DNA of 64,000 nucleotides from Agrobacterium salinitolerans (GCF_002008225.1 NZ_MRDH01000006.1:888316-952315); one strand, 5' to 3'. Numbered from the stretch's first letter, positions 1 through 8,123 are shown. Notes: generated by a model not told the origin, from the sequence alone. Numbers and translations are program-made.

Positions 1-271
1 GCCAGCCCGGAATGGTGCCGGCGAAAAATGCGCCGCGCACCAGTGCATCGCTAGCCGCATCCTTGAAGATGCCCGACGCCGTCAGCGCGGCTCTCTGCAC
101 GCCAGCACCCGCCAGCAACTCGCGCCAGCGACCGGCGCTTTCCCCATCGGTAATGTCCACCGCCTGGGCGTTGAAGGCCAGCCGCTTGGTTCTGAGCCCG
201 GCAACAGTGACATATGTTCCGGTATTGTTGAATTTCAGCAGAAAATCCTTGCCCTTCTGCGCCACCATCAT
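1..271 (-). CDS. Phage/GTA major tail protein (TP901-1 type), partial
   Basis: The first 90 codons read on the minus strand from a double ATG at 271/268; the gene runs off the left edge, so its C-terminus is not seen. The start MMVAQKGKDFLLKFNN and the segments AVDITDGES and AGAGVQRAALTASGIF are typical of the TP901-1-like major tail tube protein that is gp9 of Rhodobacter-type gene transfer agents. It would polymerise into the tail tube. It lies downstream of the DUF3168 gene, as in GTA clusters, but is separated from it by an MFS gene on the other strand, so it needs its own promoter or read-through of about 1.3 kb. Family call is by recognition; no similarity search was run. Confidence 0.82.
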   Translation of the reverse strand, partial: MMVAQKGKDFLLKFNNTGTYVTVAGLRTKRLAFNAQAVDITDGESAGRWRELLAGAGVQRAALTASGIFKDAASDALVRGAFFAGTIPGW

Positions 272-357
272 GTTTCCTTCCGTTTCGATTGCGGTTGCAG
301 GGTGTTGCGGGCCTGCGACCAAAAATGTTTCTTCCTCTCGCATTCAGCGATCTTGCC

Positions 358-1557
358 ATGTCCGACGCTGCCACCCTGACGTCCCGCGCGCGCCTTATCG
401 GCGTGCTTGCGCTCGGGCAGATCGTGAGTTGGGGCACCGGTTTCGATATGCTGGCCGTTCTTGCGCCGCGCATTGGCGGCGAACTGGCGATCGGCAATGA
501 GGTCGTTTTTGCCGGCCTCACCATCATGATGCTGATCAGCGCGCTTTGCGGCCCGCTGCTGGGAAGAATGCTCGTCCGCCGCGGCGCGGCCCCCGTGCTG
601 ACGGCCGGTTCCGTGCTGTTCGCCGTCGGTTTTGCCGTGCTTGCCGTTTCGAGCGATATCGCAAGTTATCTTTTCGGCTGGGCCGTCATGGGTCTGGCCG
701 CGACCTGCGGGTTGACGACAGCTGCCCATACGGCGGTGGTGGAGCGCGTGGGCGCGGAAAGCGGCCGGTTGCTGACGCTTCTGATGCTGTTCACCGGGCT
801 TTCGGGGGCGGTTTTTCTGCCCCTCACCGCGTTTGTTGAACAGCATCTCGCTTGGCGCGGCACACTTCTGCTTTATGCCTGCCTGCAGATATTCGTGCTT
901 CTGCCCCTCTATCTCTTTGTCCTTCCCGCCCGTCCGCCCCACAAGGAATCGCATCGGCAGACATCCGACGCTCCTTCGTCTTCGCCGGTCGATACACGCC
1001 GGGCTTTTCTGCTTCTGGCGGCCATGACGACAATCAGCGCCTTTACGACCTTCGGCCTGTCGCCGCTCTTGCCGCTGCTGCTGGTTCAGGCGGGCGCAAC
1101 GCAATCGCTTGCGGTGCAGCTGGCATCGGCGCGCAGCCTGCTGGCAATTACGGCGCGCGGGCTGGATTTTCTGCTGGGAAAACGCGGCGGTCCCTTTCTT
1201 ACCGCCATGATCGGCCTCTGTCTTCTGCTCCTGTCGCTGCTGCTGTTGCTGGCCTTTGCCCCGGCCATACCGGCCTTCATCGGCTTCATCGTGTTTTTCG
1301 GTTTCGGCGCCGGCGTGCTCACCGTCAGCCGGGCCGTTTTGCCGCTGGCGGTGTTTTCCCCGGGGGAATACGGTCTTCAGGCGGCGCGCATCTCGCTGCC
1401 GCAGAACCTCGCCATCGCCGTTGCACCCGTTATTTTCACGCTGGCGCTGGAGCGCGGCGGGGTGGCGGCCATGCTTGGCATCGCCGCCGTGCTGATCGCC
1501 ATTTCGTTCGTGCTGTTGCTCCTTCTGTGGAAAACCGTACGCAGGCAAAGCGCCTGA
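358..1557 (+). CDS. MFS transporter inserted in the GTA cluster
   Basis: A 399-residue major facilitator superfamily protein with about 12 hydrophobic segments; the loop after TM2 reads GPLLGRMLVRRG, a usual MFS motif-A position, and a soluble loop rich in Ser/Pro (about residues 195-220) divides the two halves. Substrate cannot be told from sequence. I start it at MSDAATL because that begins just before TM1; in-frame starts at 325 and 289 exist but would overlap the divergent tail gene leader. It is the only plus-strand gene within the minus-strand GTA block. What can be said is membrane export or uptake of a small molecule; drug efflux is a guess. Confidence 0.85.
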   Translation: MSDAATLTSRARLIGVLALGQIVSWGTGFDMLAVLAPRIGGELAIGNEVVFAGLTIMMLISALCGPLLGRMLVRRGAAPVLTAGSVLFAVGFAVLAVSSDIASYLFGWAVMGLAATCGLTTAAHTAVVERVGAESGRLLTLLMLFTGLSGAVFLPLTAFVEQHLAWRGTLLLYACLQIFVLLPLYLFVLPARPPHKESHRQTSDAPSSSPVDTRRAFLLLAAMTTISAFTTFGLSPLLPLLLVQAGATQSLAVQLASARSLLAITARGLDFLLGKRGGPFLTAMIGLCLLLLSLLLLLAFAPAIPAFIGFIVFFGFGAGVLTVSRAVLPLAVFSPGEYGLQAARISLPQNLAIAVAPVIFTLALERGGVAAMLGIAAVLIAISFVLLLLLWKTVRRQSA

Positions 1558-1564
1558 AACGGCG

Positions 1565-1960
1565 CTACTCCGTCACCGCCCTGAAACGCATCTCCGCGAT
1601 GAAGTTCCGGGACTTCCCCTCGCGCCTCGAGCGGCTGGAAAGAAGCCGCAGGTTGACGAGAGAGACGCCGGCAATCGGCAGCGCGGCATCATCGAGCAGG
1701 ATCGTCACCCGGTCGACGATTTCGCCTGCACCCCTGCGGCCATTGGCGTCGCTCCATATATGCAGCGACAGGAAATGCTCCTCGGCCCTTTCCGTCGCCG
1801 TCGAATAGTCACGGCTTTCGAGATCATCGATAACGATGCACGGCAGAACCGCGCGCGGCAGAAGCCGGTCGACGACACCGCCGGGGATGAGCGCCGTCAG
1901 CGCCGCATCGCCCGTCAGTCGCGCGAAGATCGCCTGAAGAAGCAGGTTTGCGGCGCTCAT
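1565..1960 (-). CDS. DUF3168 tail-completion protein (GTA gp8-like)
   Basis: 131 residues, DUF3168 family, found in siphophages and GTAs as a tail terminator/connector component. The N-terminus LLQAIFARLTGDAALTALI and the central LSLHIWSDANGR, with a C-terminal LVNLRLLSS strand, follow the family pattern. Its ATG overlaps the stop of the upstream head-closure gene by four bases (ATGA at 1957-1960), so the two are probably translationally coupled. It is the last gene of the continuous head operon before the opposite-strand MFS gene. Role is inferred from family and position. Confidence 0.85.
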   Translation of the reverse strand: MSAANLLLQAIFARLTGDAALTALIPGGVVDRLLPRAVLPCIVIDDLESRDYSTATERAEEHFLSLHIWSDANGRRGAGEIVDRVTILLDDAALPIAGVSLVNLRLLSSRSRREGKSRNFIAEMRFRAVTE

Positions 1961-2292
1961 CGGCTTTCCTCCTCACAGCGGCAGACGATGAAGCGGCGTG
2001 TTTCATCCGGGTCAATGACCGCCCGGATCGCCAGAATGCGGCGGCCCTTGCGAAAGCGCATGCCGGGGGCGATGTCGCCACGGTAAGCCAGCCAGACGCG
2101 GTGGGTGATCGTCACGCCCTCGGCCGAGGCCCTTTCATGAGATGCCTCGGAAAGGGGTTCGATCGCAGCCCAGAGCGAGCGCAGGAAATTCCAGCTTTCG
2201 GCAGCACCGCCCTGCCCGTCCGGCGTTTCGGTCCGCACCTCCAGTTCCAGCCGCGCCGTCAACCTGCCGGGATCGAGAAAAACAAGGTTCAT
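1957..2292 (-). CDS. Phage head closure / head-tail adaptor protein
   Basis: 111 residues of the head-tail adaptor (SPP1 gp16-like) family. It starts LDPGRLTARLELEVR and contains SWNFLRSLWAAIEPL followed by a basic RFRKGRRILAIRAVIDPDETRRFI stretch that matches the usual beta-rich core of these proteins (written here as its parts RFRKGRR and AVIDPDETRRF). It would form the ring that closes the portal-connector channel and receives the tail. It is three bases downstream of the connector gene and overlaps the DUF3168 gene by ATGA. No anomalies seen. Confidence 0.83.
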   Translation of the reverse strand: MNLVFLDPGRLTARLELEVRTETPDGQGGAAESWNFLRSLWAAIEPLSEASHERASAEGVTITHRVWLAYRGDIAPGMRFRKGRRILAIRAVIDPDETRRFIVCRCEEESR

Positions 2293-2295
2293 GTC

Positions 2296-2865
2296 TCAAA
2301 GCCCCAGACGGCAGAAGGGCGCCACCAGCCGCTCGTAGCCGGCGGGAACAGCGGCGGGCTGGTTTTCCGGGGCGACCGCGCCGCGAAGTGCGAACATCTG
2401 CGCCACATGTATCAGCATGGCGCGTTTCAGCGTATCGGGCACATCCGTTCCCGCTTCGCCGTAGCCGGCAATGAAATCGATCTCGATGCCGTTCATCGCC
2501 CGTCCAGGGGCTGGCGGATCGCGCAGCCACAGCCTTGCGGGACGCGCCGCGCCATCGAGCAATTTTTCCCCGGCGGTAATGTCCGCCGGGCGCCCCTCGC
2601 CGTCAAAAACCAGTATGGTTTCGATGGCTTGCACCGGTGTCCTGCCAATCAGAATCACACCGTTCTCAGGCCACCGGTCGAGATAAAGCCGCCAGGTCTG
2701 GCGGATCAGGCAAAGTCCGGTCGTGCGTTCCAGATGCTCGCGGGCGGTGCGGATGAGCGCGGCAAGAAGCGCGTCCTCATCGCCGCTGTCGAGACGCAGA
2801 TGCGCCTTCGCCTCGGCAAGCGTCAGCGGCTCCGCCTGCGGCGGATGAATGAGGGCATAGGTCAT
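2296..2865 (-). CDS. Head-tail connector (phiE125 gp8 / HK97 gp6 type)
   Basis: 189 residues. The opening PPQAEPLTLAEAKAHLRLD and the downstream RTAREHLERTTGLCLIRQTW are the standard start of the phiE125 gp8/HK97 gp6 connector family; a late IDFIAGYGE segment followed by LKRAMLIHVAQMF also fits. It forms the ring under the portal. I choose the ATG at 2865 because upstream codons run into a repeat element (2921-3044) and are not conserved-looking. The repeat lies between this gene and the capsid gene, so the operon mRNA carries a strong hairpin here. Confidence 0.88.
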   Translation of the reverse strand: MTYALIHPPQAEPLTLAEAKAHLRLDSGDEDALLAALIRTAREHLERTTGLCLIRQTWRLYLDRWPENGVILIGRTPVQAIETILVFDGEGRPADITAGEKLLDGAARPARLWLRDPPAPGRAMNGIEIDFIAGYGEAGTDVPDTLKRAMLIHVAQMFALRGAVAPENQPAAVPAGYERLVAPFCRLGL

Positions 2866-2920
2866 GGGGTCTCCGGGGTGACGGCAATAAAGGCTGGATG
2901 AGCGAGTGGGCGCAACGAAT

Positions 2921-3044
2921 TTCTTCTCCCTGTGGGGGAGAAGTCCGCGGCAGCGGGATGAGGGGGCAAGGGTTGAGATATTCGGCAACGTTGCCCCCTC
3001 ATCCGGCCCTTCGGGCCACCTTCTCCCCGTCCGGGGAGAAGAAA
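2921..3044. repeat. Family A intergenic mosaic repeat, copy 1
   Basis: About 124 bp between the capsid and connector genes of the GTA cluster. The ends are imperfect CTTCTCCCC/GGGGAGAAG palindromes; the inner arms carry GATGAGGGGGC and GCCCCCTCAT, so the whole can fold on itself. The left arm is the GCGGCAGCGGGATGAG variant and the right arm the GGCCCTTCGGGCCACC variant. It is one of seven copies in the window and resembles the rhizobial intergenic mosaic elements (RIME class). Confidence 0.85.
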
Positions 3045-3063
3045 GGAGCGGCGCCGTTGAGGT

Positions 3064-4320
3064 TCAATTCACCCCGAATTTCACCAGCTTGATCGCCTCG
3101 AAATTCTGCACGCCGCCGCCCACGCGTTTGGTGGTGTAGAACAACACATAAGGTTTGGCCGAATAGGGATCGCGCAGGATGCGCACCCCGGTGCGGTCAA
3201 CGACGAGATAGCCGGCGCGGAAATCGCCAAAGGCGATGGCAAAGCTGTTGGCCGCCACGTTCGGCATGTCCTCCGCTTCCGTCACCGGAAAGCCCATCAG
3301 CGAGGCCGGCTGGCCGGCGGCGGCCGGCGGATGCCAGAGATAGGCGCCGCTGGTATCCTTGAACCGGCGCAGCGCCCCTTGCGTCTTGCGGTTCATCAGG
3401 AAGGTGCCGTTCTGGCGGTGGCCGGCTTTGAGCGCATAGACGGCGTCGAGCAGCACATCCATCGGCCCGGCGGAGGCGAAACCGGCCGAAACGCCGGTCG
3501 CGACATACCCGATATTGCCCCAGCTCCAGCCATCATTGGCGACGGCGGTGTAGGAGAGGAAACCCTTGGGCTTGTTCACGCCATCGCCGGCGATGAAGGC
3601 GGCGGCCTCCTGTTCGGCAAAAGCAATGTCAACTTCGGAGGCGATCCAGGCTTCGATATCGACTGCCGCGTCATCCAGCAACCCTTGAGTCGCGGCCGGC
3701 ATGGCGTAGAGCTCCATGGTCGGAAAGGACAGTTCGGCAAGCTGCGGCGTTGCCGTCTGCGGGCGTGCCGCCGTCTCGGAAACCCAGCCGGTCGTCATGC
3801 CGCCGGGCGAGAAGGGTTTCTTCAAAACGGCGGCCGAAACCTGCCGCACGGTCGCCAGCGCCCGGATCGGCGAAATCGCCGTCATGCGCCGGCCGATCTC
3901 GCCATCCGTCTCGTTCGGCAGCAGAAAACCGCCATCGGCCCCGGTCGAACCGGCAAAGGCCTTGGCCTCCAGATCGCGCAGCGCGCCCTCCTCGCCGCGA
4001 CGGATATAGGCCTCGAAAGCGGCCTTGTGTTCCTCGGCATCGTGGGAAAGCGCGTCCTTGCGGCCAAGCGCGGGGCGCGCTTTCTTGAGCGCCAGGTCGT
4101 CCATGATTTTGCGGTTGTCGTCGAGCGCCCTGTCGATGCGGTCGAGCTTGTCGCGGGTCACGACATCAGAGCCCATCTTGCGCTCGATATCGGCAAGCCG
4201 CTGATCGTTGGTTTCGCGGAAGACCTCGAAAGCCTCCATGAACTCGTCGAAGGCGGCCGTCACCGTATCGGGTACGGCCTTCACCTGCGGCGCGGCGGTC
4301 ATCGGGGCTGGTTTCGTCAT
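3064..4320 (-). CDS. HK97-family major capsid protein (GTA gp5-like)
   Basis: 418 residues. Residues about 15-95 form a charged alpha-helical scaffold (delta) domain with heptad-like spacing. The capsid fold follows: STGADGGFLLPNE marks the start of the mature capsid near residue 128, and PGGMTTGWVSETAARP, a GDGVNKPKGFL loop and a late AGYLVVDRTGVRILRDPYS are classic HK97-fold landmarks. The protease encoded upstream would remove the delta domain. The start at 4320 has AAGGAA upstream; an in-frame extension to 4506 would overlap the protease gene and is rejected. It ends just before repeat copy 1. Confidence 0.94.
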   Translation of the reverse strand: MTKPAPMTAAPQVKAVPDTVTAAFDEFMEAFEVFRETNDQRLADIERKMGSDVVTRDKLDRIDRALDDNRKIMDDLALKKARPALGRKDALSHDAEEHKAAFEAYIRRGEEGALRDLEAKAFAGSTGADGGFLLPNETDGEIGRRMTAISPIRALATVRQVSAAVLKKPFSPGGMTTGWVSETAARPQTATPQLAELSFPTMELYAMPAATQGLLDDAAVDIEAWIASEVDIAFAEQEAAAFIAGDGVNKPKGFLSYTAVANDGWSWGNIGYVATGVSAGFASAGPMDVLLDAVYALKAGHRQNGTFLMNRKTQGALRRFKDTSGAYLWHPPAAAGQPASLMGFPVTEAEDMPNVAANSFAIAFGDFRAGYLVVDRTGVRILRDPYSAKPYVLFYTTKRVGGGVQNFEAIKLVKFGVN

Positions 4321-4352
4321 CTGGTTTTCCTTGTTCGTTGATATCTTTGCGG

Positions 4353-4925
4353 TCAGCGTTTGAAGGTTGTGTCGAACAGCGAGCGGGCGGCGCGGCGCAT
4401 GCTGCGCACCAGTTCGGTCTCGCGGTCGCGGAAGAAGCGGGCATGCTTGACGTCGGAAACCCGCGCCGAGGGCAGCATCGGAAAGGTCACGACCGAGATT
4501 TCCCACAGATCGGCTTCCAGAATGCGCCGGACACCCTGGTTCGCCGCCTTGCCGGAACGTACGGTGCGAAAGCCGATGGACAGCCCGTCCAGCGCCCCGG
4601 TCTTCATCAGCGAATGCACCTCGCGGGAGCGGGCAACGCCGGGGGCGAGAACGCCCTCGACATAAAGGCCGCGCTCGTCTTCGCGGATGGTGCGCCAGGC
4701 GCCGATAGGCTCGGCCGGATCGTGCTGGTAGAGCATGCGGATGCCGGCTGCGCCCCGCTCCTCGATGGAGCGGCGGAAAGCGCCGCGCTCGATGACATCC
4801 TGACCGAGATCGACCTCGCCGAAAACGCTGGCATAACCGGAAAAGGTGCCGTCGACGGTTATGCCGCGCAGCTCCAGACTGGCGAATTTGCGCGTGGCGG
4901 GACGCGGCCCGCGATAGACGTGCAT
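4353..4925 (-). CDS. HK97-family prohead protease (GTA gp4-like)
   Basis: 190 residues, peptidase family U35. It processes the capsid protein during prohead maturation. GYASVFGEVDLGQDVIERGAF is the family's start region (residues 30-50); His68 in YQHDP and Ser116 in DGLSIGF are the expected catalytic pair, and the late VSVVTFPM-like segment (ISVVTFPM) is also present. The start at 4925 follows AGGAG with good spacing. It lies 32 bases before the capsid gene and downstream of a small membrane protein, the GTA order. Confidence 0.93.
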   Translation of the reverse strand: MHVYRGPRPATRKFASLELRGITVDGTFSGYASVFGEVDLGQDVIERGAFRRSIEERGAAGIRMLYQHDPAEPIGAWRTIREDERGLYVEGVLAPGVARSREVHSLMKTGALDGLSIGFRTVRSGKAANQGVRRILEADLWEISVVTFPMLPSARVSDVKHARFFRDRETELVRSMRRAARSLFDTTFKR

Positions 4926-4954
4926 GGGTAACTCCTGCGATGTGAAGAGGAATG

Positions 4955-5275
4955 TCAGCCGCGTGGACGGGCGCTGTAGCGGTCGGCGATGCGCACCAGC
5001 AGGCCCAGCCCCCACCACGCGCCCATGCTGGCGGCGGCGGAACCCGCCACCATGATTTCCCGGCCCGAAAGCGCGCCGGCGATATCGAGCTGCTGCACGA
5101 TCCACAAGCCGATAGGCCCGCCGAAGATCATGCCGCAGGAAACGCCGGTGATGAACCGGCTCGCAGCCTCGCGTTTGCTTTTCGGCAGGAGATAAACGAG
5201 CGATACACCCGCGCCCGCCACGGCGCCGGTGATGCGGGCGGCCCAGATGCCGGCCTCATTGGCGAATTCAGACAT
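4955..5275 (-). CDS. Small membrane protein, DUF6107-like (GTA gp3.5 position)
   Basis: 106 residues with three likely membrane segments (about 10-30, 40-65, 75-97). The segments SRFITGVSCGMIFGGPIGLW and AASMGAWWGLGLL match my memory of the rhizobial DUF6107 family. It lies between the portal and prohead protease genes, where Rhodobacter GTA also has a small ORF. A holin-like role can be imagined from the topology and the presence of a lysozyme gene nearby, but nothing in the sequence proves it. Confidence 0.72.
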   Translation of the reverse strand: MSEFANEAGIWAARITGAVAGAGVSLVYLLPKSKREAASRFITGVSCGMIFGGPIGLWIVQQLDIAGALSGREIMVAGSAAASMGAWWGLGLLVRIADRYSARPRG

Positions 5276-5324
5276 GGGTAATCATTCCGTTCTAGGATGT
5301 TGTCATCGGGCGGACGCGCCGCGT

Positions 5325-5352
5325 CGCACGCAGGCGTTTTTTGCGTGCCTGC
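5325..5352. other. Hairpin in the portal-gp3.5 gap
   Basis: The gap between portal and the small membrane-protein gene holds GCACGCA-GGCGTTTTT-TGCGTGC, overlapping an alternative pairing GCAGGC/GCCTGC. The two pairings exclude each other. It may act as an intra-operon processing or attenuation site; no T tract makes it a clear terminator on the minus strand. Confidence 0.4.
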
Positions 5353-5469
5353 GCCGGGTGATTTTGCGAATCTTCGGAGAAGCTTGGGCGGAACACCTCA
5401 CAAAGAGAGTCCGGTTCTTCAGAAAATGATTGAACAGGAAACCGGGGTTTCGATCCCGCCGGACGGCGA

Positions 5470-6636
5470 TCAATAACCGACGGCTTCGCGCTTTTCCTCG
5501 TCGCTCAGGAACGAGGCCGCGCCGATGCGAGACCAGAGCGCATCCCGCTCGCCGGCAAGCCCGGCAATCTTGTCGAGATCGGGTTCGAGCCTCAACCCCG
5601 GGCCGAAGACCGGAGAAAGCCAGCCGCAGAGCCGTGCCGCCGTGCGATAAACCAGCGGCAGCACGGTGAGGCGATAAAAGGCGCGGTTCGCCTCCTGGTA
5701 ATTGGCATAGGTATTGTCGCCGGGAATGCCGATCAGCATCGGCGGCACGCCGAGCGAAAGCGCGATATCGCGCGCCGCCCCGTTGCGGGCCTCCAGAAAA
5801 TCCATGTCGCGCGGCGAAAGACCCATGGCCTTCCAGTCAAGCCCGCCCTCCAGCAGCAGCGGCCGGCCGGCATTCATCGCGCCCTGATAGCCTTCCTCCA
5901 GTTCACGCTTCAGCCGCTCATATTGCTCGGTGGAGAGATTGCCGCCCTCCTTCGGCTGATAGACCAGCGCCCCGGAAGGCCGGGCGGAATTGTCGAGCAG
6001 GCGCTTGTTCCAATGGCTCGCCGCATTGTGGAGATCGAGCGCCGCACCCGCGGAGGCGAGCGGCGCAAAACCCGACCGATCATCGAGCGGATGGAAAAGT
6101 TTCACATGCAGAAGCCCCAGCCCGTCGCGCTCGGCGGCGATGTGGCGGGAGGCGCGGCCTTCGGCGCGGTAGTCATAGGCTACCGGCCAACCATCCGGCC
6201 CTTCGACGATGCTGACCCGGTCGGGCCGCAGAAGATGCAGCTCTCGCAGCCGCCCGCCCACCGTCAACGGCTCGATATAGGCGTTTCCGGCGAGCATGAG
6301 GTGGCCATAAAGCGCCTCAAAAAAATCCGGCCCGCCCATATGGGCGCTCGGTTTTAGAAGCAGCGCCAAAAGCGGGTGATCGGTCAGTTCCTCATCGCCA
6401 TCATAAAGCAGCCAGCTGACCGAGGCCGACGCCTCCGCCACCATGCGGGCGGCCCGGTGCGCGACCGGGTTTTTCATGAAGCCTTCGCGGGCAAGCGCGG
6501 CATAGGACCGGCCCGACCAGAAGGCCTGCCCGCCCTGCACGGCAACCGCCATGAAGCCATCGGCCATTTTCCGGCTTTCAGGCGCGGCTCTGCCATCCGC
6601 CGGGCGCAGCCACGGCAGGGAGAAGGGAAATCGCAT
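5470..6636 (-). CDS. HK97-family portal protein (GTA gp3-like)
   Basis: 388 residues of the phage portal family. It forms the dodecameric DNA entry/exit ring of the capsid. Landmarks: VAHRAARMVAEASASVSWLL in the N-terminal third, HLMLAGNAYIEP (about 112-123), LHVKLFHPLDDRSGFAPL, and SLGVPPMLIGIPGDNTYANY with the following EANRAFYRLTVLPL, all typical. The ATG at 6636 has AAGGA upstream. It ends 194 bases before the small membrane-protein gene; that gap holds a GC-rich hairpin (about 5325-5352). Confidence 0.94.
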   Translation of the reverse strand: MRFPFSLPWLRPADGRAAPESRKMADGFMAVAVQGGQAFWSGRSYAALAREGFMKNPVAHRAARMVAEASASVSWLLYDGDEELTDHPLLALLLKPSAHMGGPDFFEALYGHLMLAGNAYIEPLTVGGRLRELHLLRPDRVSIVEGPDGWPVAYDYRAEGRASRHIAAERDGLGLLHVKLFHPLDDRSGFAPLASAGAALDLHNAASHWNKRLLDNSARPSGALVYQPKEGGNLSTEQYERLKRELEEGYQGAMNAGRPLLLEGGLDWKAMGLSPRDMDFLEARNGAARDIALSLGVPPMLIGIPGDNTYANYQEANRAFYRLTVLPLVYRTAARLCGWLSPVFGPGLRLEPDLDKIAGLAGERDALWSRIGAASFLSDEEKREAVGY

Positions 6637-6752
6637 GGAGTTGTCCTTGTTTTGATGGCGCGCGGCGTCGAGTCCTGCGGCGTCGCCCGCGTGGGGTTTT
6701 CACCGACAGGCTAGACCCTGACATTTCTGACGAAGTCCTGAAAGCTCTCTTT

Positions 6753-6839
6753 CGTCATGCTCGGGCCTGTCCCGAGCATCTGCAACGTCTCGATTTTATT
6801 GGACGTGATCAGATCCTTGGGACAAGCCCAAGGATGACG
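6753..6839. repeat. Short rhizobial palindromic repeat (CGTCATGCTCGGG type)
   Basis: About 87 bp upstream of the portal gene. The left arm CGTCATGCTCGGGCCTGTCC and a right arm ending GCCCAAGGATGACG are inverted copies of each other, and each arm has its own inner hairpin (GCTCGGG/CCCGAGC; TCCTTGGG/CCCAAGGA). This pattern is common between rhizobial genes. Confidence 0.7.
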
Positions 6840-6905
6840 TCGCGCGTGAGGCACCCCGTCCGCACAGCGGCAATATCTCGCGCCAACTTCGGCGAAACCG
6901 GACGT

Positions 6906-7229
6906 TTACCGGATCGGGGCTTTCACCGCCGTATCGCTGTCGAAATCGGCGGCGACGCGGGTCTCGCGCAGCGGCTTTACCGTGCGGGTCGAAAGATCAT
7001 AAGCGGGGTCGGCCTTATAGGCCGCCAGCGCCGCCTCGTTTTCAAACTCGCCATAGACGATGAAATCGACCGAATTGCCCCATTGGTCCTTCTTCACGTT
7101 CTCGCCGATTTCCAGCTTCAACGAATGCGGTATCGCGGTCAGGCCGGAAAGCCCCCTGCGCACGGCGTCGCGGTTTTCCTCGGGAACGGTGAAAAAGACG
7201 ATATGGCGGATCACGGTGTCACCTGTCAT
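6906..7229 (-). CDS. Dabb (stress-responsive A/B barrel) domain protein
   Basis: 107 residues. VIRHIVFFTVPEE at the start, GLSGLTAIPHSLKLEIGEN in the middle and DFIVYGEFENEAALAAYKADPAY toward the end (cited in parts) are the hallmark of the Dabb family of dimeric ferredoxin-like barrels. Function in bacteria is generally unknown. It is not a known GTA or phage structural gene, yet sits between the lysozyme-like gene and the portal gene on the same strand, 43 bases after the former. The ATG at 7229 is chosen; a GTG at 7214 (VIRHIVFF) is possible. Confidence 0.82.
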   Translation of the reverse strand: MTGDTVIRHIVFFTVPEENRDAVRRGLSGLTAIPHSLKLEIGENVKKDQWGNSVDFIVYGEFENEAALAAYKADPAYDLSTRTVKPLRETRVAADFDSDTAVKAPIR

Positions 7230-7272
7230 GCAGAATTCGAAGGCAGCTTTTTCGGCGCCGGGTAACGGGTTA

Positions 7273-7911
7273 TCATCTGGCCCGCCCGGGTTCAATCCGC
7301 GCCGCGACAAGCGCGTGATGAAATGCGCGCCCGTAACCGCCCACCAGCCGCGCCCTGTCGCTGCCATTGATGATGGCGCGGGCGCCGTCCCAATCCTCGC
7401 GCCTGTCGCCGAAGAAATCGGAAAGCCTGCGGCCGGTAAAACCGCCGCCCGTCATGCCGTGGATCAGGATCGCGGTGGCCACCTCCGCCTCCATGGCCCG
7501 TTCCGGCCGCTCCAGGAGATCGACGCCGGTCAGCACCGACATGGCCTTGTAATTGCGCCGATGCGTCAGCTGCACGAAGCCGCGACCCAGCCAGCTTTTA
7601 CCCTCCTCGTCCGGCCGCCAATAGGGCTTGCGCACATTGGGCAGCCTGCCCGCCGCAAAGGCGCGGTCGAGCCTGACGATTGCTTCGGCGTCGCTTGCCG
7701 CCAATGTTTCGCGCACCGGCTGCATGGTCGCCGCCGTCTCGTGAAAGGCGGTCGCCAGCATATAGGCGAGCCAGCGCGGGTCACCGCGCGGCAGCGCCTT
7801 TTCGAAACCGGCAAGCACCGTTTTCGTGCCGGCAAGCTGGGCGGCGCGCAGGCGGCCTCCAAAAATGGAAATTCGCACCGACGCGAAGAATCGCGCCTCG
7901 TCATAGGCCAT
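7273..7911 (-). CDS. GH19-like lysozyme/endolysin
   Basis: 212 residues resembling the chitinase class I (GH19) fold used by many phage endolysins to cut peptidoglycan. Residues about 50-60, LATAFHETAATM, carry the predicted catalytic Glu, and SWLGRGFVQLTHRRNY (about 105-120) is the conserved substrate-groove motif (usual form GRGxxQLTGRxNY). No signal peptide is visible, so export would need a holin or cell lysis. It starts at 7911 behind CAGGAG. Rhodobacter GTA keeps its endolysin gene elsewhere in the chromosome, so its presence inside this head cluster is notable. A role in GTA release is an inference. Confidence 0.78.
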   Translation of the reverse strand: MAYDEARFFASVRISIFGGRLRAAQLAGTKTVLAGFEKALPRGDPRWLAYMLATAFHETAATMQPVRETLAASDAEAIVRLDRAFAAGRLPNVRKPYWRPDEEGKSWLGRGFVQLTHRRNYKAMSVLTGVDLLERPERAMEAEVATAILIHGMTGGGFTGRRLSDFFGDRREDWDGARAIINGSDRARLVGGYGRAFHHALVAARIEPGRAR

Positions 7912-7932
7912 GGAAGGCTCCTGAAAGTGACG

Positions 7933-7952
7933 GGCGACAGGACGCCCGGTTT
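7933..7952. other. Hairpin with T tract in the lysozyme leader
   Basis: CGGGCG-ACAGGA-CGCCCG followed by GTTTTTT on the plus strand. No plus-strand gene precedes it, so in practice it would form in the leader of the minus-strand lysozyme mRNA, about 20 bases before the ribosome site. A regulatory leader hairpin is possible. Confidence 0.4.
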
Positions 7953-8058
7953 TTTCCACATGACGGCCGTCAGGACTAAATCGATTTGAAAAAACCTTAA
8001 TCGATTTTAATCCGAGGCCCGGGGTTTTGGGGTAAAAAATTCCTTGAATTCCGGAACC

Positions 8059-8070
8059 TTAGCGCGCTAA
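8059..8070. promoter_or_regulatory. Perfect 12-bp palindrome, possible operator
   Basis: TTAGCGCGCTAA is a perfect palindrome in the 212-bp gap between the divergent lysozyme gene and the 35-aa ORF. Nearby (7980-8010) TAAATCGATTT and TTAATCGATTTTA form a short direct repeat. Both could be binding sites for a regulator of either gene; no known family consensus is recognised. Confidence 0.35.
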
Positions 8071-8123
8071 CTCCATTCACCGCGCAGTTCAGCTGCGTTA
8101 ACCAACCAAGGAGGAATGCCACC

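Noticed and set aside
268-1548. 426-codon minus-strand reading frame opposite the MFS gene
   Set aside because: Composition is Arg/Gln/His-rich low complexity, the usual antisense shadow of a GC-rich membrane-protein gene; the MFS frame has clear helices.
5441-5475. TTTCGATCCCGCC as a possible tRNA T-arm
   Set aside because: No acceptor stem, anticodon arm or CCA-side match can be built around it.
7928-7955. Plus-strand Rho-independent terminator
   Set aside because: There is no plus-strand gene upstream for it to terminate; it is recorded only as a leader hairpin of the minus-strand lysozyme gene.
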